IMG/VR virus record: IMGVR_UViG_3300044490_000423
Coordinates: 1 to 21,249 of that record
DNA: 21,249 nt
Strand: one strand, 5' to 3'
Source of the DNA: a virus
Positions within the stretch are counted from its first letter, which is position 1; the number at the start of each line of letters is the position of its first letter. Below the pieces are notes generated by a model, which ran no database searches, was not told the DNA's origin, and was given only the letters and a program-made list of their open reading frames with translations. Positions 15,188 to 20,806 of this stretch are shown piece after piece. The position numbers and the translations under genes are program-made.

Positions 15188-16057
15188 TTAGCCGCCGCTG
15201 CTGGTCCGCAACCGGGCGAGACCCGCGGCGATCTTCGCGGTAGACGTGGAGAGGTTCTGCTTGTTGCCACCAGGGGCCGTGCCGCCCCGGCTGCCGCTGC
15301 CCGTCGTCACCTCGGCCTTGAACATGTGCGGGTTCGCTTTCGCGAACTCGACCATGAACTCGTCGACGGTCATGTAGTTGCCGTCCTTGCCGTAACGGGG
15401 CTGACCGCTCGTGCTCAGAACGACGATGCCGCCGTCCTCGTCGAAGCCAATCTGGTCGTTCACCAGCTTCGCGACCTGCTTGGCGTTGACGGGCGACAAG
15501 GGCGCGACCGCCGCAATGATGGCCGTGTGCCGCTTCTCGTCGAGCAGCACCTCGATCTGCTTGTCCTTCTGGGCGATGACCTCGTCCTTCTCGGCGAGCG
15601 CCTCCTTGTGGGCCCTCTCGAGCTGGCCCTTGAGGTGGTCGTACTCCGAGCGCGGGATCGTGCCCTCGTCCTTGCCCTTGGGCTTCTCCTTGCCGTCTGG
15701 CGTCTGGGTCTGGGACTGCGATTCTGCCGCGCGGGCCTTGAGCGCCTCGTCGAGCTTCTGCTTGAAGTCCCGGTCCCACTTGCGGCGCTCTTGCTCGAGT
15801 CGGCGGCCGACGACCTCGTCCAGTTGCTTCTGCGTGAAGCGTGGCTGGTTGTCTTCGCTGTCGCCGTCTGCGTGGGCGCCGTCGCCCGATTCGGAGCCGC
15901 CCGCGCCGGTGCTGTTGGCGCTCTCACCGCCATCGGCCCCGTCGAAATGGATCCCACGGGGATGCCCCGAGTGGGAGCGCATCCACGGGCCCATCCACGG
16001 CCCCCAGGTCGCAGAGCCCGGAGTCGGAGCGACACGCACGGAGTTGGAAAGCAGCAT
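15188..16057 (-). CDS. Capsid scaffolding protein
   Basis: I choose ATG 16057 (MLLSNSVRVAPTPG) because AAAGGAGG lies five to seven bases upstream; the longer frame to 16321 adds 88 Arg/Gly/Pro-rich residues and has no ribosome binding site. The 289-residue product has a Gly/Ser/Asp-rich N-terminal part, then the scaffold signature FTQKQLDEVVGRRLEQERRK, a long charged coiled coil (EYDHLKGQLERAHKEALAEK and onward), and a C-terminal region with YMTVDEFMVEFAKANPHMFK and a basic Ser/Thr/Gly tail. This is the DUF4355/phi29-like scaffold pattern. The gene directly precedes the capsid gene, and its upstream neighbour on the same strand is the MuF gene beyond the inserted PIN cassette. Confidence 0.85.
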   Translation of the reverse strand: MLLSNSVRVAPTPGSATWGPWMGPWMRSHSGHPRGIHFDGADGGESANSTGAGGSESGDGAHADGDSEDNQPRFTQKQLDEVVGRRLEQERRKWDRDFKQKLDEALKARAAESQSQTQTPDGKEKPKGKDEGTIPRSEYDHLKGQLERAHKEALAEKDEVIAQKDKQIEVLLDEKRHTAIIAAVAPLSPVNAKQVAKLVNDQIGFDEDGGIVVLSTSGQPRYGKDGNYMTVDEFMVEFAKANPHMFKAEVTTGSGSRGGTAPGGNKQNLSTSTAKIAAGLARLRTSSGG

Positions 16058-16148
16058 TTGAACCTCCTTTCGGCCTCGATGGCCGCCGTTTAACGCCCGT
16101 CGGCACGAAACCAGGCCCCGCGCGAGAACACACGGGGCCGCGCGGGGG

Positions 16149-16321
16149 AGCGCATGTGCGCTCGGTGGCCCGCCCGCTGCGGGATTGGAGCCAGGCGTTG
16201 GCCTTCCGCCTGGCTCGAGGCGCTGGGAGGCCGACTTGAACGGCCTTCTGCCGGTCACCCACCAAATCCGGCGCCCGACCTGGCCCAGCACAATGGGTCG
16301 CCGCGCGCTGCGACGACCCAT
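16149..16321. other. Gene-free stretch with a string of six hairpins
   Basis: The 338 bases between the scaffold and PIN start codons contain no conventional gene I can support, but successive perfect inverted repeats: AGCGC/GCGCT (16149-16162), CCCG/CGGG (16173-16183), a 10-bp GAGCCAGGCG/CGCCTGGCTC (16188-16197 with 16207-16216), GGCCG/CGGCC (16229-16245), GCCGG/CCGGC (16250-16272) and ATGGGTCG/CGACCCAT (16293-16300 with 16314-16321). Such density suggests a structured RNA, active on either strand, or a structured DNA recognition site. Some short stems are expected by chance in GC-rich DNA; the 10-bp one and the orderly spacing are less so. Confidence 0.45.
16221..16289 (-). other. Degenerate tRNA-like fold lacking a D-arm
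   Basis: On the minus strand GCTGGG (16289-16284) pairs with CCCAGC (16227-16222) as an acceptor-like stem. Directly inside the 3' half is a perfect T-arm: five-base stem GGCCG/CGGCC with the canonical seven-base loop TTCAAGT (16240-16234). A four-base variable region (AGAA) precedes it, then a five-bp stem GCCGG/CCGGC where the anticodon arm should be. That arm has a 13-base loop, so no anticodon can be assigned, and only 11 bases are left where the D-arm should be. The whole is 69 bases. It is not a functional tRNA by normal rules; it may be a tRNA remnant, a tRNA mimic or coincidence. Confidence 0.3.
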
Positions 16322-16335
16322 CGGAGGAGGAGAGA
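16322..16335 (+). promoter_or_regulatory. Strong ribosome binding site of the PIN cassette
   Basis: CGGAGGAGGAGAGA forms an excellent Shine-Dalgarno region but lies about 60 bases from the PIN start codon, which has no site of its own. It lies at the right distance from two GTG codons (16337 and 16341) that open micro-ORFs leading into the PIN start. It directly follows the 16293-16321 hairpin. The geometry suggests that PIN translation depends on prior translation of a leader. Confidence 0.5.
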
Positions 16336-16336
16336 C

Positions 16337-16399
16337 GTGGGTGAATACGTTACAATGGTTGCTTGTTATAGCCAGCCTATTGCTCGGGGCTTTCGATGA
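16337..16399 (+). CDS. Possible 20-residue leader peptide overlapping the PIN start (ATGA)
   Basis: Starting at GTG 16337, six bases after GGAGGAGG, this frame codes for a 20-residue peptide beginning MGEYVTMVACYSQP and ending in TGA 16397-16399. The stop overlaps the PIN start codon as ATGA, the classic arrangement for translational coupling. The sequence itself carries no recognisable signal. It competes with the hydrophobic micro-ORF in another frame that uses the same ribosome binding site; at most one is likely the functional leader. Confidence 0.3.
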   Translation: MGEYVTMVACYSQPIARGFR

Positions 16400-16415
16400 T
16401 TCACCTTGTTCTTGA
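16341..16415 (+). CDS. Possible 24-residue hydrophobic membrane micropeptide
   Basis: Starting at GTG 16341, about ten bases after the GGAGGAGG core, this frame codes for a peptide with a clear membrane-spanning segment, MNTLQWLLVIASLLLGAF, and a short polar tail ending DDSPCS. It runs 20 bases into the PIN gene. Single-pass micropeptides of this sort occur as type I toxins, membrane-protein regulators and superinfection factors, but nothing identifies the class here. A short hydrophobic frame can occur by chance, so confidence is low; the good ribosome binding site and place in front of a cargo gene are the reasons to list it. Confidence 0.3.
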   Translation: MNTLQWLLVIASLLLGAFDDSPCS

Positions 16416-17517
16416 TACGTCCGTTTTGCTTCACGACCCCTATCGCAGGCGTGCGAGCACGGAGACCCTCGAAAACCTCGCGGAACGCGATGTGGTGAAG
16501 GTGCATCTGCCCAACATCGTGGATCGCGAGCTGCGTTCGAACCATCTGAAGCGGATCGACAAGCACTTCGGAGACTCCGCAGCTCAAATCAAGAAAGCGG
16601 CTGATCGGTTGGCACAAGAAGGCATGTATGCCGGACACACCGAAGCTAATGCCCTCAAGCGCAAGCTAGAAGAGGCCTTAGGCGAATTGGAAGCGCTTCG
16701 AGAACGCCTCCCCGAGAGCATCGATGCTTCGATGGCACGCTGGCTCGGAAGACTGAGCGCGGCGCGATACGACTTCGCCCCCGGTCACTCCACGCGCGTC
16801 TTTGAGTCCTATTTTGCCGACTCGCCGCCGTTCGACATCGCCAAGAACAAGGAGAGCAAGGAAAAGCGTGAGCATCTCCCTGATGCTTTCATCCTGGAGG
16901 CCGTGCGCGAGCTCGCTGCGGACCCCGATATCGAAGAGCTGCACGTCGTTTGCCACGACAACAACCTGAGGGCGTGTTGCGCCGCAGTCGCAGGGGTTCG
17001 AGGCTACGAGACAGTCGAGGCGTTCTTGCAAGAGGGACCGTGTCTTCAGTACCTCATCGAGAACGACGAATACGTCTATTTCAACATCGAGCGCATCCGC
17101 GAAGGTGTTTGCCAGTTCACACACACTATCTTCGATGCGGTCAAAGACGACATCTTGCGAGAGCTGAGGCGCATGCACTTGCGGGAGATCAAGAACCTTC
17201 CGTCCAGCTATGATGAATTTGAGGTGAAGCGGTTCAGGCGCCCCTACATCGAGGTCGATTCCGTGGAGCCCTATTGGGACAGCTTGACGGCCACGTTCCA
17301 GATCACCGCGGATTGCGAAGTCGAGTTCGTCGACGAGGAGGATTGGTCGACGGTGATAAGCGACGACCGGACCCTCAACTTCGTAGCGACCATCAAGGTG
17401 GCGCTTCCCGCCGTTCCGGCCGAAAGACTGGAGATCTCGGAAGAAGCCGTTGACGCGCTGATGAGGGCTTCGACGTTCACCCTGGAATCGGTCGATAGCG
17501 TCGAGCTGGAAGACTAG
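16396..17517 (+). CDS. PIN-domain ribonuclease-like cargo protein (DUF4935/PIN_12-like)
   Basis: A 373-residue plus-strand protein from ATG 16396 to TAG 17517. Residues 1-200 carry all four acidic positions of a PIN nuclease: D7 in LVLDTSVLLHDPY, E45 in PNIVDRELRSN, D163 in KREHLPDAFI and D188 in HVVCHDNNLRA. The KREHLPDAF motif and the long helical insertion (about 60-120) suggest the DUF4935/PIN_12 group. The C-terminal half (about 200-373) is acidic and beta-rich, with no domain I can name. The metal site appears intact, so RNA cleavage is the likely activity. Base composition is less GC-rich than the flanking genes, indicating later arrival. No separate antitoxin gene follows. Its stop overlaps the MuF stop in CTAG (17514-17517). 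A role in phage exclusion or host RNA control is inferred from the cargo setting. Confidence 0.85.
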   Translation: MIHLVLDTSVLLHDPYRRRASTETLENLAERDVVKVHLPNIVDRELRSNHLKRIDKHFGDSAAQIKKAADRLAQEGMYAGHTEANALKRKLEEALGELEALRERLPESIDASMARWLGRLSAARYDFAPGHSTRVFESYFADSPPFDIAKNKESKEKREHLPDAFILEAVRELAADPDIEELHVVCHDNNLRACCAAVAGVRGYETVEAFLQEGPCLQYLIENDEYVYFNIERIREGVCQFTHTIFDAVKDDILRELRRMHLREIKNLPSSYDEFEVKRFRRPYIEVDSVEPYWDSLTATFQITADCEVEFVDEEDWSTVISDDRTLNFVATIKVALPAVPAERLEISEEAVDALMRASTFTLESVDSVELED

Positions 17518-18563
17518 GGCCGATCCGCCCGTGGAGAAAAACCAGGGTAGACCTTCCGGCGCGCCACGTCTTTCTCCCTAAAGCCGCCTCCCGACAGGAA
17601 ATACGCGACCTCGTCATGCGACAGCGGCGCAAGCCGCGGATTTTCCGGCCAGTCGGGGTGATGGGGCGCGACCCGTGACCGGCACAGGTGAAAACGTGGC
17701 TCGGCGCCCTGCCCGATGGCCGGTGGACGTTTGCCGTGCCAGGCGCGCCAAGCGAAATCCTCGCCGATGTCGCGGATCTGGCCGTGGAGCCCGAGGCATA
17801 TTGGGGTGGAGCGGACCTTCGCGCTCACCCAGACTTGCTTGAGCTCCGGGAGGGTCTCTTTCGCCTGGCGAAGGGTGCTCGTGTGCCCCTCGTTGAAGGC
17901 GTCGTTGACGCCGAGCCGAGTCACGAGAATGGCGTCTTTGTACGCCAGGCGCACGAACTCACCCTCGCGGGGCGCCATGAGCCGTCTCGCAATCGAGCGG
18001 GTGCCGTCGCCGCTAGCGATGCCGACCATCAGGCGCTCGCGAATGGCTTCGACACCTGCTCCTGCCCGGCGTAAGGCCTCAGCGTCGTCAGCGGCGGCCG
18101 CGGCCGCCACGCGGACTTGCTGGATGATCTGGACCCGGATGCGCTCGAGAGTCCCTTCGAGGAAGGACGCCCGGCCGTCGATGACCGCCAGCAGAGCATC
18201 CGTTGGCACTCTTGGGGCGAAGATGCCCTTGAAGCCACCATAATAAACCGCGACCTCCTCGAAGGTTTGCTCCTGGCCGAGCATGTAGCTGGATTCCATC
18301 TCGCGCCTGAGCTCCCCGACGGCCTCCTGGCGCAACAGTGCGAGCGCCTGGTTGATGTCGTCGATGACACCCGCGAGGTATGCCGGTGTGTAGGTCCGGC
18401 TCTCGCCCCAGCGGTCCTCAAACGCGAGGATGCGGGCGAAGAGCTCCTCGCGGGTGCGCTCGAGCACCCGGTACAGCCTGAGCGCGCTTCGATCCTCGTG
18501 CTTCAAGCGCTCCACGGTGTGCGCATCGAGCCGCCGATTGAAGCGCTCGACCTGGTCGCTCAT
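17514..18563 (-). CDS. Minor head protein, Mu gpF-like
   Basis: A 349-residue protein from ATG 18563, with GGGGGTGAT upstream and only 13 bases between it and the portal stop. The C-terminal part has the MuF pattern: VTRLGVNDAFNEGHTSTLRQ, then VWVSAKVRSTPICLGLHGQ (Cys 256, His 260) and FHLCRSRVAP (His 292, Cys 294), which could bind a metal. The N-terminal 200 residues are helical, with an Ala-rich stretch. Proteins of this family sit inside the head with the portal and are often ejected or needed for head morphogenesis. No toxin domain is attached at the C-terminus, unlike many MuF fusions. The stop lies in the CTAG shared with the convergent PIN gene. Confidence 0.88.
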   Translation of the reverse strand: MSDQVERFNRRLDAHTVERLKHEDRSALRLYRVLERTREELFARILAFEDRWGESRTYTPAYLAGVIDDINQALALLRQEAVGELRREMESSYMLGQEQTFEEVAVYYGGFKGIFAPRVPTDALLAVIDGRASFLEGTLERIRVQIIQQVRVAAAAAADDAEALRRAGAGVEAIRERLMVGIASGDGTRSIARRLMAPREGEFVRLAYKDAILVTRLGVNDAFNEGHTSTLRQAKETLPELKQVWVSAKVRSTPICLGLHGQIRDIGEDFAWRAWHGKRPPAIGQGAEPRFHLCRSRVAPHHPDWPENPRLAPLSHDEVAYFLSGGGFREKDVARRKVYPGFSPRADRP

Positions 18564-18576
18564 GCCGAATCACCCC

Positions 18577-20151
18577 CTATGCCGCGTGTTGGCCGTCTTC
18601 TCCCGCCGGACTCGCGGCTTTCGCGATGCCGGACCCAGGCTCGAGCGGCCCGGCTTGTCCCAGTGCCTGCTCATGTATGGCCCCGAGGGTCAGAAGCTGG
18701 GCGAGCTGGTTGTTCTGCTTGATCTCCTCCACGATCGCCGCGAAGTCGTCGTCGCTCACGTCGGGCAAGAGCTTCCGGACGAGCCCCTCGAGGTAGCGCT
18801 GCCAGAACGTCGGGCCCAGATCGCCCACCTGTTTGACGGTCAGGGCCTCTTGCAGCTCGTCGGCGAGGGCCTTCACGTTGAAACGGCGCGGGTAGACGAC
18901 CCACGTCGCCACGTCATCCGGCTCGTAGGGCGTCTTCGTCCACAGGCACACGAGCTCGGCGAGCTGGCGCTCGGCGGCCTCGAGCCCCCGGGCCTTTTCG
19001 GACAGGGCCGAGTTGAGCTTCTCGAAGTCGAAGCTGGCCTCGGTGGCGGTCTTCGCGCGAGAGGCCTTCTGGCCGCCTTCGGTATCGAGCAGGGCGTCTT
19101 CAAAGATCTGCTCGCGGAGCCGGTCGATGGCTTCGAGGATGAGCTTGCCCTGCGAGGCGTCGGGGCTGAGGAAGTGCGGGGCGTGCTGCGCCTTGTCGTT
19201 GAAGAGAAAGATGCGCCGGGTGCCCATCTTGATCATCTTCTCGCGCCGCCCCTCGGCGTTCTTCTCGGTTGAGGCGATGAGCCCCGCATCGGGAATTGCG
19301 AGCTGAGAAAACGTCTGGTCGCAGATGACGTTGGAGAGGCACGATTCGAAGTTCGCCACCGCCTTGTCCTTGTAGGCGATCTCCTCGGTGAGGGCGATCG
19401 CCCGGTACCGGCTCGGGCCCTTCTTGTGGGCGAGCTGGATGACGGGCACCCGGCCCAGCGGGTGTTCGCCTTCTTCAACCAGGCGGTAGGCGGTAGGGCC
19501 GTTTTCGCCCGTTTTCTCGTAGAGGTGCCAGGACGTCCGTGTCCACAGGCGGAAGCGCTCCCGGAACTTGCCTGATGCGGTAAACGGGTCCTCGTCGTCG
19601 CGCTTGTACTCGCGAATGAGGACCCATGTGAACTCGTCATCCTCGTCGAGCCCAAAATCGAGCACGTCCGTCGGGTAGACGATGTAGGCATAAGGCCTGA
19701 GCCCCAGCGATTGCGCGTGGGCCTGCGTGAGTACTTGGCCCTCGGGGAGCCTGGGAGCAGCCGGCATGTCCACCACGAGGTAGATGGGGCTGACCGCGCC
19801 GCTTTTGTCCGAAGCCTCGCGCATGAGGTCGTCGATGGACACCGCGTCTTTCCCGCGGTTCGCGCGCTTCCAGAAATCGAGCACGGCCGCAGGGGCTCCT
19901 TCCGCGCGGGTCACGGGCACCTTGAAGGTGTGTGCCGACCAGATCTCGACCACGTCCCGGCTGATGTTGTCCCTGTAGGCGCGCTTCAAACGGTCCTCGA
20001 ACTCACGGTCGCCCTCTTTGTAGAAGCGGACGATGTGCTTCTTGAGCCAGCCGGGGCCGCCCTCGAAGGTGTCGATGAGGAACTGCCAGTGGGGCAAAAG
20101 CTCGTCGTAGGCGGGGTGCCTGCGAGCGAGAAACTGAAAGCTCTGCGTCAT
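18577..20151 (-). CDS. Portal protein
   Basis: A 524-residue protein from ATG 20151, six bases after TAGGAG, whose TAG is also the stop of the preceding gene. Size, order (after terminase, before MuF) and sequence texture match a siphovirus portal: an N-terminal wing region (LPHWQFLIDTFEGGPGWLKK), the central YAYIVYPTDVLDFGLDEDDE and FTWVLIREYKRDDEDPFTAS strands, PVIQLAHKKGPSRYRAIALT, a stem/crown helix segment (KTATEASFDFEKLNSALSEK, LEAAERQLAELVCLW), and a low-complexity Gly/Ala C-terminus. The dodecameric ring forms the DNA entry and exit vertex and docks with terminase. I see no truncation. Confidence 0.9.
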   Translation of the reverse strand: MTQSFQFLARRHPAYDELLPHWQFLIDTFEGGPGWLKKHIVRFYKEGDREFEDRLKRAYRDNISRDVVEIWSAHTFKVPVTRAEGAPAAVLDFWKRANRGKDAVSIDDLMREASDKSGAVSPIYLVVDMPAAPRLPEGQVLTQAHAQSLGLRPYAYIVYPTDVLDFGLDEDDEFTWVLIREYKRDDEDPFTASGKFRERFRLWTRTSWHLYEKTGENGPTAYRLVEEGEHPLGRVPVIQLAHKKGPSRYRAIALTEEIAYKDKAVANFESCLSNVICDQTFSQLAIPDAGLIASTEKNAEGRREKMIKMGTRRIFLFNDKAQHAPHFLSPDASQGKLILEAIDRLREQIFEDALLDTEGGQKASRAKTATEASFDFEKLNSALSEKARGLEAAERQLAELVCLWTKTPYEPDDVATWVVYPRRFNVKALADELQEALTVKQVGDLGPTFWQRYLEGLVRKLLPDVSDDDFAAIVEEIKQNNQLAQLLTLGAIHEQALGQAGPLEPGSGIAKAASPAGEDGQHAA

Positions 20152-20159
20152 ACGCGCTC

Positions 20160-20471
20160 CTAAGAGGCCTCAGGCAAGCCAGACGAGCCGCTTCGCAGCT
20201 CGCGCACCTCGAAGAAGCCAGCAAGGTCGGGCTCTTGCGCCATGGCGAGGCGGGCATAGCGGCTCGTGTACTGGTCGTTGAGCTTGAAGTGGGGGTCGCT
20301 TGTCGTGATGGCCGTCTCCCAGCGCATGCGCTCGAAAATCATCGCGGCCGAGCCCCTGGCGCGGCGTGCGCGGAGCTGGCGCGCGAAACGGACGAACATC
20401 TCGTAGACGTGCGGGTTCTCAGCGTGAAACCGCTCGAACCGCTCTTGAATGGTGGGTTTTCGAGTTGCCAT
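20160..20471 (-). CDS. Small conserved phage protein next to terminase, unknown function
   Basis: A 103-residue basic protein from ATG 20471, with AGAGGTGAT about six bases upstream. The pattern IQERFERFHAENPHVYEMF, then SAAMIFERMRWETAI, FKLNDQYTSRYARL and PDLAGFFEVRELRS, is one I recognise as recurring in small phage proteins near terminase and in other phage contexts. Function is not established. It is probably helical and may bind nucleic acid (a run of Arg at about 34-40). Its stop codon forms part of the portal ribosome binding site, so it belongs to the head operon. A small terminase subunit or packaging accessory is possible by location only. Confidence 0.7.
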   Translation of the reverse strand: MATRKPTIQERFERFHAENPHVYEMFVRFARQLRARRARGSAAMIFERMRWETAITTSDPHFKLNDQYTSRYARLAMAQEPDLAGFFEVRELRSGSSGLPEAS

Positions 20472-20614
20472 CTCACATCACCTCTTTGTCTCAAGGCAGC
20501 CAAACGGCAGGCCGTTGCCACATCGATTTGTAAAGAGTTCACCGCTGGGGCAGTGCAGCATTTGAATTCGCGTTACGATGGGGTTGATTGCTTGCGAGGA
20601 CGGTTGACTGCTCA
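20472..20614. other. Divergent spacer upstream of the zinc-ribbon gene
   Basis: This 143-base spacer lies between the start of the minus-strand 103-residue gene and the plus-strand zinc-ribbon gene. It is less GC-rich than the structural genes, like the cargo gene that follows. I could not find a -35/-10 pair that I would defend; TACGAT at 20574-20579 is a four-of-six -10 match without a good partner. Confidence 0.3.
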
Positions 20615-20806
20615 ATGCAAAACAGCGCATATGAATGCCCGTTGTGTGGCGGTCGTCTGGAGTACGCAGACGACCGTCAAAAGACGTTGCGCTGTTCGTC
20701 GTGTCAGGCGCTCGCAAGCATCAACGCCCAGGGGGCCTGCATCTTGCTCCCACCTGCTGGGGCTCCGGTTACGGTCAAGAGCCTAAAGCGCATCGACAAT
20801 CAGTAG
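20615..20806 (+). CDS. Small zinc-ribbon cargo protein
   Basis: A 63-residue plus-strand protein starting at ATG 20615 (MQNSAYECPLCGGRL). Two CxxC pairs, C8/C11 (CPLC) and C27/C30 (CSSC), make a zinc ribbon with LEYADDRQKTLR between them; the remainder is a hydrophobic Ala/Pro-rich strand and a basic tail ending SLKRIDNQ. The start is uncertain: AGGA at 20597-20600 is 14 bases away, and an in-frame TTG at 20588 would add nine residues. The TAG stop (20804-20806) overlaps the convergent terminase TGA region by seven bases. Composition is lower in GC than its neighbours. Such small zinc ribbons bind nucleic acid or RNA polymerase, but the specific role is unknown. Confidence 0.6.
   Translation: MQNSAYECPLCGGRLEYADDRQKTLRCSSCQALASINAQGACILLPPAGAPVTVKSLKRIDNQ

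Noticed and set aside
14026-15243. Plus-strand open frame of 405 codons opposite the capsid gene
   Set aside because: Antisense shadow of a clear capsid gene; biased composition and no start signal.
16221-16289. Functional tRNA gene
   Set aside because: T-arm and acceptor fit, but there is no D-arm and the anticodon loop would be 13 bases, so no anticodon can be read. Kept only as a tRNA-like element.
16058-16321. Longer N-terminus for the scaffold protein, reading from 16321
   Set aside because: The 88 added residues are Arg/Gly/Pro-rich, overlap the hairpin string and lack a ribosome binding site, whereas ATG 16057 has AAAGGAGG.
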